A DNA stretch of 64,000 nt from contig CAIOLO010000032.1 in the NCBI GenBank assembly GCA_903859155.1, forward strand, positions 156,385 to 220,384, in the 5' to 3' direction. Shown here piece after piece: positions 15,786 to 24,972 of the stretch. A program made the translations under genes and the position numbers. Every line of letters starts with the position of its first letter. The stretch's first letter is position 1. Source of the stretch: an uncultured beta proteobacterium (GTDB lineage Bacteria > Pseudomonadota > Gammaproteobacteria > Burkholderiales > SG8-39). The notes beneath the pieces were generated by a model. It worked only from the letters and a program-made list of their open reading frames with translations. It searched no databases and had not been told where the DNA came from.

Positions 15786-18365
15786 TTACAGACTGATATC
15801 TAAATCTGATGACCCAGCCGCCGGGGCGCCGGCACCAGCCATGGACGCACGAAGTGCCTTGGCGAATTCCTCGCCGGTCTGGTAGCGCTGCTCGGCGTCC
15901 TTGGACATTGCGCGGTCCAGAAATGCCACAAATGCCTGCGGCAACGACGGATTAATGGAACGAATGTCGGGCGCCGGCTCGTTGGCGATCCGAAACATCA
16001 ATTGCGCCATGGAATCGCCCGTGAAAGGCAGCTTGCCGCATGCCATCTGGTAGAGGCTGACCGCCAGGGAAAACAGATCGCTCTTCCCGTCGACCTTTTT
16101 TCCGGAGAGCTGCTCTGGGGACATGTAGGAGGGCGTGCCCAGCACCATGCCGGTCTTCGTCTTGGACGAATCGGTGATCCGTGCGATACCGAAATCGGCC
16201 ACCTTGACGCTGTCCGATTCCGGCTCATACATCACATTCGCCGGCTTGACGTCCCGGTGCACGATGTTCTGCGTATGCGCATACCCCAGCGCATCCGCGA
16301 CCCGGGCGATGATCGACACAACCTTATCTATCGACAGAAGATTGTCAGCCTTGGTGTAAGGCGTCAAATCCTTGCCTTTGAGCAACTCCATGGCGATGTA
16401 GCACAAGTCGTGCTCCTCGCCTGCATCATAAATTGTCACAATATTGGGGTGGGACAGGCGCCCGGCAGTCTCGGCTTCGCGGAAAAAACGTTCCTTCACT
16501 TCCACCAGCTCATCGGCCTCGAACTCCTGCGCCAACGCCATGGTCTTGATCGCGACCACGCGCCCAATTTTCGGATCCTTGCCCAGGTACACGACGCCCA
16601 TTGCGCCCTTGCCGAGTTCTTTTTCGATCTGATAGCGGCCAAGCATCGGCTTTTCCGCGCCGCCGCCGCCCTCGAGAATGCTCGCGTTGGTCCGCCCACC
16701 TCCACCACCGCCAAGGATCACCGTCTCCGACAATTGTTTCGACCGCGCCAGCTTCTGCTCCAGATCGCGGAACTTCGGGTTGAAGTCAAACATGTAGCGA
16801 AACACGGACTCGGCTTTGTTGAACTGCCGCTTGCGCTCGAAATCCAGCGCCAGGTTGTACAGGTTGTCCATGACCGCATCTTCCATGGGCGTCTTGCGGA
16901 AATAGTCAAACGCCATATCCAGTTGTCCCTGCCCCTGGAACGCCAGTCCGAGCATCCGGTTCGAGGCGGCCGATTCCTGATCCGATTTCGCCTTGCCCGC
17001 CTCCGTCATCATGAATCGCTTGGTGATCAGCAACACATGCCCCACCACCAGCAGGGTCAACGACTGCATGAACTGGAGCCAGGTACCCTGCCCTGTCATC
17101 AGCACGAAGTGAATGACAAGCAGCAGTGCGACCAGACTCGCGCTCACGCTCGCACCCATGCTCGCCTTCAGCCGTGGCAGCAATACGATCAGGTAGACCG
17201 CCACCAGAATGAAAACGAGCTTTTCCACCCACATTCCCCAGATCGGCGCGACGAAAAAATGCTCTTGCAGGATCGAGGAAACCGAATGCGCCAGCGTCAG
17301 TACTGGCGCCATTCCCGGAGAGATCGGCGTGACCGATGTGGTGCCGACCCCGGCCGCAGTGGGTCCGATGAGGACAATCTTGTCCTGAAAGGTTTCCGGT
17401 TTTATCTTTCCGGAATAGACGTCAAAAAAGGAGTCAACGCGGAATACCGAGCGGTTGTCCTTGTCCTTGTAAAAATAGGTGAACATCTGCAATGCGGAAT
17501 CGGTTGCGATGCGCAACTTGCCGATCTGAATGCCCTGTCCGAGAGTGACCTTGATATCTTCCGGCCCCAGGTTCAGGCTCTTGGCGACAAGCATCGTTGC
17601 CATGGAAGGGTAGTACTGGTCGAAAAACTGCAATACCAGCGGTTCGGTACGAATGCCCCCGTCAATGTCCACGTTGGCGTTCAGATGGCCGATGCCGGCA
17701 GCGCTGTTTCCGATTTCGTCAATGGGCAGCGAAACCACGCTGGAAGTCGGCAAGGGGGTATCCCCGCTTCCCTGATCGACCTTCGGTACGCGGGTACGCG
17801 TCACGAATTCGGGGAGCGGCTTGTCGGGTTTGCCGCGCGGCTCTCCCAATTCAAACAACATCGGCAGCAGCACGTTGTTCGCTTTGCCGTAACTTGCCGC
17901 CAATTTGCGATCGCTGTTGAGCGAGTCCTCGGCCTCCCGCAACAGGGCTCCCAACTGCATCAGGTCAGCCGATCCGGTTGCCGCCGGCGGGGAACCATCG
18001 GCCCCAGGCGCATACTTGCCGAATATCTCCAGCAACTTGTTGATATACCCCAGGCCGGAATCGACCTGCGGTTCACTGAAGAAAACCAGATTCCCGATGA
18101 CCTTGGCCTTGGCGCCGGCAAGCGCATCGGTCATCTTGGCATGAACCTCGCGAGACCAGGGCCAACGCCCGATGCTTCGAATACTCGCGTCATCGATGGC
18201 AATGACCACCACCTTGTCGCTGGGATTGCGCGACGACGCACGTACGCCCCAGTCGTAGGCCGCGCGTTCAAGGCTTTGTATTAACTGGGTTCCTCCGGCA
18301 AAGAGGAATACGAGCGAAACGATCAGACCGAGGAACCAGTCCTTTTTCCAAAATCCCGACTTCAT
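15786..18365 (-). CDS. CHASE2 domain Ser/Thr protein kinase
   Basis: An 859-residue membrane kinase. After an N-terminal membrane helix comes a periplasmic CHASE2 domain (to about 380) and closely spaced membrane segments. A cytoplasmic helical, TPR-like stretch (about 470-550) leads to a Gly-rich hinge and a Hanks-type kinase domain (about 576-838). Kinase blocks: LGKGAMGVVYLG, the lysine of VAIK (about 607), HRDVKPANVM (D about 705), VADFGIAR and GTPSYMSPEQL. All catalytic residues are intact and it is an RD kinase. The ATG at 18363-18365 follows AGGGGG; an upstream in-frame start at 18431 has no such site. It is the first gene of the signalling run, so its promoter probably drives the PP2C, FHA and cyclase genes too. 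Confidence 0.93.
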   Translation of the reverse strand: MKSGFWKKDWFLGLIVSLVFLFAGGTQLIQSLERAAYDWGVRASSRNPSDKVVVIAIDDASIRSIGRWPWSREVHAKMTDALAGAKAKVIGNLVFFSEPQVDSGLGYINKLLEIFGKYAPGADGSPPAATGSADLMQLGALLREAEDSLNSDRKLAASYGKANNVLLPMLFELGEPRGKPDKPLPEFVTRTRVPKVDQGSGDTPLPTSSVVSLPIDEIGNSAAGIGHLNANVDIDGGIRTEPLVLQFFDQYYPSMATMLVAKSLNLGPEDIKVTLGQGIQIGKLRIATDSALQMFTYFYKDKDNRSVFRVDSFFDVYSGKIKPETFQDKIVLIGPTAAGVGTTSVTPISPGMAPVLTLAHSVSSILQEHFFVAPIWGMWVEKLVFILVAVYLIVLLPRLKASMGASVSASLVALLLVIHFVLMTGQGTWLQFMQSLTLLVVGHVLLITKRFMMTEAGKAKSDQESAASNRMLGLAFQGQGQLDMAFDYFRKTPMEDAVMDNLYNLALDFERKRQFNKAESVFRYMFDFNPKFRDLEQKLARSKQLSETVILGGGGGGRTNASILEGGGGAEKPMLGRYQIEKELGKGAMGVVYLGKDPKIGRVVAIKTMALAQEFEADELVEVKERFFREAETAGRLSHPNIVTIYDAGEEHDLCYIAMELLKGKDLTPYTKADNLLSIDKVVSIIARVADALGYAHTQNIVHRDVKPANVMYEPESDSVKVADFGIARITDSSKTKTGMVLGTPSYMSPEQLSGKKVDGKSDLFSLAVSLYQMACGKLPFTGDSMAQLMFRIANEPAPDIRSINPSLPQAFVAFLDRAMSKDAEQRYQTGEEFAKALRASMAGAGAPAAGSSDLDISL

Positions 18366-18795
18366 GGGTCCCCCTGATTTTCTTATTGCAATGGGCACTC
18401 TCCAGCGCCCAACGCCCTTTAGTTCAGGCATTTTACGCTCGCAGGGTCATGCCTGGCCCGATACCCGAGTACAGAGTTCAGGAAACGAAAACCATCGCAG
18501 ACCCGTCGAATAATGCTCTGGCCACCAGATTTCGTGCCGGATTTCCAACCACACCAACAACCTGCAGAAGAAACAGCAGGCTATTTGGAATTGTTGCAGG
18601 TAAATATCAGATAAGTCAAGTGTTTTTCAAATGCGAAAGGTGAACAGTGCTCCCCTTCGGGTAGCCCTGTTCACGGAGACGTTGCCGGGAAGTTACAGTG
18701 AAAATACCACGCCCTCCGAATTTCACGCGCCCAGCCGGGTTTGCGAGCCCGCGAAGCCTCAATTCAACATATATCGCGGCTTGACCAGCGCATAT
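18366..18795. other. 430-nt intergenic region between oxalate run and signalling run
   Basis: No reading frame here looks coding. It must contain the promoter of the kinase gene (leftward from 18365) and the end of the oxalate transcript (leftward past 18796). The only clear structure is the hairpin at 18640-18674. A TTGACT on the minus strand near 18620 could be a -35 box, but no good -10 box follows at the right distance. Confidence 0.5.
18640..18674. repeat. 35-nt imperfect inverted repeat with UUCG-type loop
   Basis: The arms GTGAACAG (18640-18647) and CTGTTCAC (18667-18674) pair perfectly. Inside, GCT pairs AGC and CCC pairs GGG around a TTCG loop, with two mismatches. No T-run follows on either strand, so it is not a standard Rho-independent terminator. 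It lies about 275 nt before the kinase start and 120 nt after the last oxalate gene. Confidence 0.6.
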
Positions 18796-19728
18796 TCAGG
18801 CATCAAAACGGGTGCCGGCCTGCAGGCCCAGGATCGCAGCCAGCTCTGCGCCAGAAACCTTCTTCGTATCCTCGCCTTTGGCGCGCAGAACTTCGATGCG
18901 TCCGCCCTGCGCCGTCACGAAGAAACTCGCCGGACCAACCTCGGACACTTCACCAATTCGCCCTTTCACCGCGCCGAAGGTTCTCGCGGGATGCTTCCTG
19001 CAGTCGTAGATCTGGACCGTCTTCCCGCCCAGCATCGTCCAGGCGCCAGGCGCGGGATTGCAGCCCCGGATCAGGTTGTGGACGAAATCCACATGGTTCG
19101 CCCAGTTGATCTTCGCTTCTGCGGTTCGGCACCAGCCTTCGTAGGATGCCAGCGCCTCGTCCTGAACGGCTTCGCGATGCCTGCCCGCCATGACCAGGTC
19201 CGCCGCCTCGAGCATCGCCGCCACTCCCATGGGGAACAGGCTGTCGAAATAAACGCTGCCCAGGGTGTCATCGGGGCCGATCGGCGTTTCCTTCTGCAGG
19301 ATGACCGGCCCCTCGTCGAGCCCGTCGGTCGGCCGGAAGATGCTCAGCCCGGTACGGGTGTCGCCGCGAATGATCGGCCAGTTGATCGATGAAGGTCCGC
19401 GATATTTCGGCAACAGCGAAGGGTGGTACTGGATGGTGCCGCGCTTCGGAATATTGACGAAATCCTGGGGGGCAAACTGAAGCACGAATGCCATGATGCC
19501 AAGGTCGGCCTCCAGACCGCGCAAGGCGTCATGCGCCTCCTTGTCCCGCAGCGACTTGAACTGAAAAACCACCAGTCCCTTCTCAAGTGCCGCTTTTTTC
19601 AGTGGGTCGGGTTTTGCGCCTTCCTTTTCAGGCGCGCAGAAAACGCCCGCCACCTTGTCGCCGCGAGACAAAAACGCCTCGAGCACCGCTTTGCCGAAAT
19701 CCTGCTGTCCGATGATTGCGATCTTCAT
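18796..19728 (-). CDS. 10-formyltetrahydrofolate hydrolase-like formyltransferase-fold protein
   Basis: A 310-residue protein with the formyltransferase fold (Fmt/PurN family). Its closest likeness, from recall, is the N-terminal hydrolase domain of 10-formyl-THF dehydrogenase (ALDH1L1) rather than Fmt: it shares the opening MKIAIIGQQDFGKAV, VAGVFCAPEKEGAKPDPL, YHPSLLPKYRGPSSINW and TAEAKINW. The catalytic histidine and aspartate are H102 and D138, with the same spacing (36) as H106/D142 of ALDH1L1. It begins 6 nt after frc and ends the oxalate run. Likely role: handling of 10-formyl-THF made by Fhs from oxalate-derived formate. A formyl transfer between formyl-CoA and THF is a speculative alternative. 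It is not the housekeeping Fmt. Confidence 0.75.
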   Translation of the reverse strand: MKIAIIGQQDFGKAVLEAFLSRGDKVAGVFCAPEKEGAKPDPLKKAALEKGLVVFQFKSLRDKEAHDALRGLEADLGIMAFVLQFAPQDFVNIPKRGTIQYHPSLLPKYRGPSSINWPIIRGDTRTGLSIFRPTDGLDEGPVILQKETPIGPDDTLGSVYFDSLFPMGVAAMLEAADLVMAGRHREAVQDEALASYEGWCRTAEAKINWANHVDFVHNLIRGCNPAPGAWTMLGGKTVQIYDCRKHPARTFGAVKGRIGEVSEVGPASFFVTAQGGRIEVLRAKGEDTKKVSGAELAAILGLQAGTRFDA

Positions 19729-19734
19729 AGTGCC

Positions 19735-20991
19735 TCACGCAGTTTTTTTGGGTGGCAGGCTGAACGCGCCTGCCTTTCTGAAACCGGCAATTCTTGTGTC
19801 GTCATAACCCAGCACCTCCTTGAGAACCTCGTCGGTGTGCTCGCCCAGCGTCGGCGAGCGCTCTATGCGCGCCGGCGAATCCGAAAGTTTGATTGGCATG
19901 CCGACATTCCACCATTTGCCGCGCTGCGGATGATCCAGTTCCACATACATCTGGCGCAGCTTGACATGCTCGTCGGTGGCTAGGTCGCCGGTGCTCATGA
20001 TCGGTCCGCAGGGCACGTCCAGTTCGCTGAGAATCGCCATGAATTCGCGCTTGGTGTACGCGGAGGCAAACTCCGTGATCATCCTCCAGATTTCGTTCTG
20101 GTTCCTGCGCCGGTCGGCAATCCTGGCAAAGCGAGGATCCGCCACCAGCGCATCGCCACCGACGCGCCGCGCCAGGGCCTCCCACACCGCCTCCTGCACC
20201 ACGATATAGACATAATCGTTGGGGCCGCCCGGCTTGCAGCGAATTGCATTCCCCAATTGTCCGCCGCCGGAATCATTGCCTGCGCGCGGCGTTTCCGTCA
20301 GCCCTTCGGTCGGCACCGAATACTCCGACAGGGGGCCGTGCGTGAGGCGCTGGTGATCGCGCCATTTCACCCTGCAAAGGTTCATCACGCCGTCCATCAT
20401 TGCCACCTCGACGTATTGGCCCTTGCCGGTGTTGTTGCGCTGATGCAGCGCGGCGAGTATGCCGATTGACAGATGCAGGCCGGTGCCCGAATCCCCGATT
20501 TGCGCCCCTGTCACAAAAGGCGGGCCATCCGGGACACCGGTGGTGCTCATTGCCCCGCCCATGGCCTGGGCCACGTTTTCATAGGCCTTGAAATCCGCGT
20601 AAGGACCGGTTGAACCGAAACCCTTGATGGAGGCCATCACGATGCGCGGGTTGATTTCGTGGATCCGCTCCCAGGTAAAACCGAACCGGTCGAGCACGCC
20701 GGGCCCGAAATTCTCCATGATCACATCGCAGATCTGCAGCAGATCGGTGAACACCTGCTTGCCTTCGGGCGTCTTCATGTTCACCGTGATCGAGCGCTTG
20801 TTGCAGTTGAGCATGGTGAAATAAAGGCTGTCGGCATTGGGCACGTCGCGCAACTGCCCGCGCGTGGCGTCTCCCTGCGGCGGCTCGAACTTGATGACAT
20901 CCGCGCCCATCCAGGCGAGCAGCTGCGAGGCTGTCGGCCCCGCCTGCACATGCGTCATGTCCAGAATGCGAAATCCCTTCAGTGCTTCCAT
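19735..20991 (-). CDS. frc: formyl-CoA:oxalate CoA-transferase
   Basis: A 418-residue class III CoA-transferase. It moves CoA from formyl-CoA to oxalate, giving oxalyl-CoA and formate. Diagnostic blocks are LDMTHVQAGPTASQLLAWMGADVIK at the start (quoted in part: THVQAGPTASQLLAWMGADV), GAQIGDSGTGLHLSIG with the catalytic aspartate, and the mobile glycine loop DSGGGQLGNA. The ATG at 20989-20991 has GGAG 6-7 nt upstream; the in-frame TTG at 21003 overlaps that site and is rejected. It is 170 nt downstream of oxc and 6 nt upstream of the formyl-THF hydrolase-like gene. With Oxc it forms the cyclic oxalate-to-formate pathway. Confidence 0.93.
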   Translation of the reverse strand: MEALKGFRILDMTHVQAGPTASQLLAWMGADVIKFEPPQGDATRGQLRDVPNADSLYFTMLNCNKRSITVNMKTPEGKQVFTDLLQICDVIMENFGPGVLDRFGFTWERIHEINPRIVMASIKGFGSTGPYADFKAYENVAQAMGGAMSTTGVPDGPPFVTGAQIGDSGTGLHLSIGILAALHQRNNTGKGQYVEVAMMDGVMNLCRVKWRDHQRLTHGPLSEYSVPTEGLTETPRAGNDSGGGQLGNAIRCKPGGPNDYVYIVVQEAVWEALARRVGGDALVADPRFARIADRRRNQNEIWRMITEFASAYTKREFMAILSELDVPCGPIMSTGDLATDEHVKLRQMYVELDHPQRGKWWNVGMPIKLSDSPARIERSPTLGEHTDEVLKEVLGYDDTRIAGFRKAGAFSLPPKKTA

Positions 20992-21083
20992 TCCGATCTC
21001 CAAAAAAACGCTGCGGCAGATGAAAGGCGACCTGCCATCGCTCGACTGTCCTGCACAAAGGCAATACGGCAGTACCGCCTTTC

Positions 21084-21097
21084 CCCGTGATCACGGG
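21084..21097. promoter_or_regulatory. 14-bp perfect palindrome upstream of frc, candidate operator
   Basis: CCCGTGATCACGGG is a perfect dyad located 93 nt before the frc ATG, in the 170-nt gap after oxc. Position and symmetry fit a dimeric regulator site; no regulator gene lies in the run, and I saw no second full copy elsewhere in the oxalate block. Confidence 0.35.
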
Positions 21098-21161
21098 TGC
21101 GCGAGAGGCACGACTGCAAATGTGCGCCCTGGTCTTGTCGTGAAAATCTATTTTTTAAAAG

Positions 21162-22961
21162 CTATTTTTTCTTTGCGCTGGGATTCAAGCTGGTGATGCG
21201 ACCGCTCTCGGTGCCGGCGGTCTCGTCGATGACGGCATTGATGAGCGTGGGCTTGTTCGAGCGCATGGCCTCTTCCATGGCCTTGCGCAGTTCGGCCGGG
21301 GTCGTGGCGTGCACACCCACGCCGCCGAAGGCCTCCATCAGCTTGTCATAGCGCGCGCCTTTGACGAACACGGTGGGCGCCACATCGGCGCCGCCGCCGC
21401 GGTTGACATCGGTGCCGCCATAGACGCCGTTGTTGTTGAAGACCACCACGCACACCGGCAGGTTGTAGCGGCAGATGGTCTCGACTTCCATGCCGGAGAA
21501 GCCGAAGGCGCTGTCGCCCTCGATCGCGATCACCGGCAGGCCGCTGACAACGGCGGCGGCAACGGAAAAACCCATGCCGATACCCATGATGCCCCAGGTG
21601 CCGACATCCAGCCGCTTGCGCGGCTTGTACATGTCGACAATGCTGCGGGTGAAATCGAGCGTGTTGGCGCCTTCATTGACCAGGATGGCCTCCGGGTTGG
21701 CCTTGACGATGTCGCGCACCACATTGAGCGCGCTGTGAAAATTCATCGGCGCAGGATGCTTGGCCAGGGTCTCCGCCATCTTGGCGATGTTCTTGCTCTT
21801 GCGCTCGGCAATGGCCGCGGTCCACCCGGCCGGGGCTTTGGCCCAGCTCGCATCCGCATCGAGCGCATCGAGCAGCGCAGACACGCAGGAACCGATGTCG
21901 CCGACCACCGGCGCGTCGATGCGCACGTTGCTGTCGGCCTCCTGAGGCGAGATGTCGATCTGGATGAACTTCTGTCCGCCCCAGGCCTTGGATTCCTTGC
22001 CGCCCCAGGTCTTGCCCTTGCCATGCGAGAGCAGCCAGTTCAGGCGGGCGCCGACCAGCATCACCACGTCCGCCTCGGGCAGCACATAGGAGCGTGCCGC
22101 CGAAGCGCACAGCTCGTGCGTGTCGGGCAGCAGGCCCTTGGCCATGGACATGGGCAGATAGGGAATGCCGGTCTTGTCGACCAGAGCGCGGATTTCGGCA
22201 TCGGCCTGCGCATAGGCGGCGCCCTTGCCCAATACGATCAGCGGCTTCTTCGCACCCTTGAGCAGGTCGACGGCGCGTTTGACGGCTTGCGCGCCCGGGA
22301 TTTGCTGCGGCGCCGGATCGACCACCTGGATCAGCGAGTTCCTGCCCGCTTCCGCGTCCATGCTCTGGGCGAACAGCTTTGCCGGCAGGTCGAGGTAGAC
22401 CCCGCCCGGGCGGCCGGAGACCGCCGCGCGAATGGCGCGCGCGATGCCCACACCAATGTCCCCAGCGTGCAACACGCGAAACGCGGCCTTGCACAGCGGC
22501 TTGGCGATCGCCAACTGGTCCATCTCCTCGTAGTCGCCCTGCTGCAGGTCGACGATTTCGCGCTCGCTGGAACCGCTGATGAGAATCATCGGAAAACAAT
22601 TGGTGGTGGCATTGGTCAGGGCGGTCAACCCGTTGAGAAAGCCCGGGGCCGACACTGTCAGGCAGATGCCCGGTTTCTGTGTCATGAAACCTGCGATGGC
22701 GGCGGCGTTGCCCGCGTTCTGCTCATGGCGGAAGGAAATCACGCGGATGCCTTCGGCCTGCGCCTTGCGGGCAAAGTCGGTGATCGGGATCCCGGGCAGG
22801 CCGAAGATCGTGTCTATGCCATTGAGTTTGAGGGCATCGATAACCAGGTGAAAGCCGTCGGTCATTGGCCGGTTCGCCTCCTGTGACTGCGCATTGGGGT
22901 CCTCCGCGCCTGCACTGACCGGCTTTGACCCGGCCGAGGCTTGCGATTCGACGCTACCCAT
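21162..22961 (-). CDS. oxc: oxalyl-CoA decarboxylase
   Basis: A 599-residue thiamine-diphosphate enzyme converting oxalyl-CoA to formyl-CoA and CO2. Blocks that identify Oxc are [73 protein letters not shown] ([14 protein letters not shown]) and the ThDP/Mg site [12 protein letters not shown]...FNNNGVYGG. The family starts near [12 protein letters not shown]; this protein has about 30 extra Ser/Ala-rich residues before it. That longer start is supported by AAAGGAGA a few bases upstream of the ATG at 22959-22961. Fhs lies 220 nt upstream and Frc 170 nt downstream. Confidence 0.95.
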   Translation of the reverse strand: MGSVESQASAGSKPVSAGAEDPNAQSQEANRPMTDGFHLVIDALKLNGIDTIFGLPGIPITDFARKAQAEGIRVISFRHEQNAGNAAAIAGFMTQKPGICLTVSAPGFLNGLTALTNATTNCFPMILISGSSEREIVDLQQGDYEEMDQLAIAKPLCKAAFRVLHAGDIGVGIARAIRAAVSGRPGGVYLDLPAKLFAQSMDAEAGRNSLIQVVDPAPQQIPGAQAVKRAVDLLKGAKKPLIVLGKGAAYAQADAEIRALVDKTGIPYLPMSMAKGLLPDTHELCASAARSYVLPEADVVMLVGARLNWLLSHGKGKTWGGKESKAWGGQKFIQIDISPQEADSNVRIDAPVVGDIGSCVSALLDALDADASWAKAPAGWTAAIAERKSKNIAKMAETLAKHPAPMNFHSALNVVRDIVKANPEAILVNEGANTLDFTRSIVDMYKPRKRLDVGTWGIMGIGMGFSVAAAVVSGLPVIAIEGDSAFGFSGMEVETICRYNLPVCVVVFNNNGVYGGTDVNRGGGADVAPTVFVKGARYDKLMEAFGGVGVHATTPAELRKAMEEAMRSNKPTLINAVIDETAGTESGRITSLNPSAKKK

Positions 22962-23181
22962 GAAAATCTCCTTTGTGACTCGGTATTTGTGAATCCGGAC
23001 GGCCTGTATCAGTCCGACTGGGGATGTCCGGCGGTAAGTTTAACGGATCACGGCACCGGCATGCGCCCGGGCGACATGGCGAACGACCCGATCGGCACTG
23101 TGGCCGGACAGTGCCGCGATCGTCGGCAAGCTACCGCCGGCCTGCAACTGGAAGGCCGGCAGTTGCGGGGACAGTCCACGC

Positions 23182-24855
23182 TCAAAACAGGCCGACGACC
23201 TTGCCGTTTTCGTCCACATCGATCTTGTTCGCCGAAGGCACCTTGGGCAGGCCCGGCATGGTCAAAATGTCGCCGCAGACCATGACAATGAATTCGGCGC
23301 CGGCGGCAAGCCGGACTTCGCGGATGTTTATCACGTGATTCTCCGGCGCACCGCGCAGCTGCGGGTCGGTGGAAAACGAGTATTGGGTCTTGGCCACACA
23401 GACCGGGTAATGGCCGTAGCCATCGTCCTGAAGTTTCTTTATCTGCCCGCGCACCTTGCTGTCGGCGGTGACTTCCGAGGCGCGATAGACCTTTCGGGCG
23501 ATCTTGCCGATCTTTTCCCACAAGGTGTCCTGATCCTCGTAGACAAAAGTCGCCGTGGACTTGTGCTCGCACAGCTTGACCACCTCGTGCGCCAGTTCGG
23601 TGGCGCCCTTGCCACCGTCGCCCCAGTGCGTCGCGAGCACCACCGGAACGCCGTACTTGGCCATGCGCGAGCGCAGCAGGTCGATTTCGGCCTGCGTATC
23701 GCTGGTGAATTTGTTGATCGAGACAATGCAGGGCACGCCATAGACGTTCTTCACATTGTCGACGTGGCGCTCGAGGTTGGGCATCCCCTTCTCCAGCGCC
23801 GCGATGTTCTCCTGGGTGATGGTCTTCAGATCGGCGCCGCCGTGATACTTCAGTGCGCGCACCGTGGCCACAATCACCGCCGCCGCGGGCCGCAGGCCCG
23901 ATTTGCGGCATTTGATGTCCATGAATTTTTCCGCGCCGAGGTCGGCGCCGAAACCGGCCTCGGTCACCACATAATCGGCCAGCTTCATCGCCGCCTGCGT
24001 CGCGATCACCGTATTGCAGCCATGCGCGATATTGGCAAACGGCCCGCCGTGGATGAAGGCCGGGTTGTTCTCCACCGTCTGCACCAGGTTGGGCGCGAGG
24101 GTGTCTTTGAGCAACACCGTCATTGCGCCATGCGCCTGCAGGTCCGAGGCCTTCACCGGCTTTTGCTCACGCGTATAGCCGACCACGATGTTGCCCAGCC
24201 GCTTTTTCAGGTCCTTGAGGGAAGTGGACAGGCAGAAGATCGCCATGACCTCGGATGCCACCACGATGTCGAAGCCGTCCTGGCGCGGATAGCCGTTGCC
24301 CGGCCCGCCCAGCGACACGGTGATATCGCGCAGCGCGCGGTCATTCATGTCGAGCACCCGCTTCCAGGCGATGCGGCGCACATCAATGCCCAGTTCGTTG
24401 CCATGATGGATATGGTTGTCGAGCAGCGCCGAGAGAAGATTGTTCGCCAGGCCGATGGCGTTGAAGTCCCCGGTGAAATGCAGGTTGATGTCCTCCATCG
24501 GCACCACCTGGGCGTAGCCACCGCCCGCGGCGCCCCCCTTCATTCCGAACACCGGCCCGAGCGAAGGCTCGCGCAGGCAAATCATGGCGCGCTTGCCGAT
24601 GTGGTTCAAGGCATCGCCCAGGCCGACGGTCGTAGTGGTCTTGCCCTCGCCCGCGGGCGTGGGCGTCATGGCGGTCACCAGGATGAGCTTGGCATTGGGG
24701 CGCTGCTTCAGGCTGTCAAGATAAGCGAGGGATACCTTTGCCTTGTAATGCCCGTAGGGCTCGAGATGTTCATCGGCAATACCCAGTTTCTCCAGCGCGA
24801 CTTTGGATATGCGCTGCATTTTAGCGGCTTGGGCAATTTCGATATCGGACGACAT
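23182..24855 (-). CDS. fhs: formate--tetrahydrofolate ligase
   Basis: A 557-residue ATP-dependent formyl-THF synthetase: formate + THF + ATP gives 10-formyl-THF. Blocks: [20 protein letters not shown] with the P-loop, [51 protein letters not shown], and a C-terminal [10 protein letters not shown]. Usual family length is about 557. The ATG at 24853-24855 has AGGAG five bases upstream; a GTG two codons earlier overlaps that site and is rejected. It brings formate released by Frc/Oxc into one-carbon metabolism. An AT-rich gap separates it from fdhA, so it may have its own promoter. Confidence 0.95.
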   Translation of the reverse strand: MSSDIEIAQAAKMQRISKVALEKLGIADEHLEPYGHYKAKVSLAYLDSLKQRPNAKLILVTAMTPTPAGEGKTTTTVGLGDALNHIGKRAMICLREPSLGPVFGMKGGAAGGGYAQVVPMEDINLHFTGDFNAIGLANNLLSALLDNHIHHGNELGIDVRRIAWKRVLDMNDRALRDITVSLGGPGNGYPRQDGFDIVVASEVMAIFCLSTSLKDLKKRLGNIVVGYTREQKPVKASDLQAHGAMTVLLKDTLAPNLVQTVENNPAFIHGGPFANIAHGCNTVIATQAAMKLADYVVTEAGFGADLGAEKFMDIKCRKSGLRPAAAVIVATVRALKYHGGADLKTITQENIAALEKGMPNLERHVDNVKNVYGVPCIVSINKFTSDTQAEIDLLRSRMAKYGVPVVLATHWGDGGKGATELAHEVVKLCEHKSTATFVYEDQDTLWEKIGKIARKVYRASEVTADSKVRGQIKKLQDDGYGHYPVCVAKTQYSFSTDPQLRGAPENHVINIREVRLAAGAEFIVMVCGDILTMPGLPKVPSANKIDVDENGKVVGLF

Positions 24856-24861
24856 GGGCAC

Positions 24862-24972
24862 TCCTAGATGTTTATCAACGTTTTATTTAAAAACTTTAAA
24901 CTGAATATTGTCTTTTTCCGCATGATTTTCCGGCATTATTTAATTTCTTTTTGGGATATCAAATGCGCACCC
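24862..24972. other. AT-rich gap upstream of fhs
   Basis: About 110 nt with clearly lower GC than the flanks, rich in A and T runs (for example TTTATTTAAAAACTTTAAA on the plus strand). It has no coding frame. On the minus strand it ends in the AGGAG site of fhs. It most likely holds the fhs promoter with upstream A/T tracts; I could not fix -35 and -10 boxes with confidence. Confidence 0.45.

Noticed and set aside
18640..18674. Terminator of the oxalate operon
   Set aside because: The minus strand after the hairpin reads CTTTCGCATTTG, without a T-run; left as an unexplained structure.
21309..22886. Long plus-strand frame (525 residues) opposite oxc
   Set aside because: It mirrors the codon bias of oxc; composition is His/Arg/Ala-rich without domains. 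The same holds for long antisense frames over the ATPase (8535-10562), the kinase (16002-18284), fhs (23335-24867) and glnE (41453-43723).
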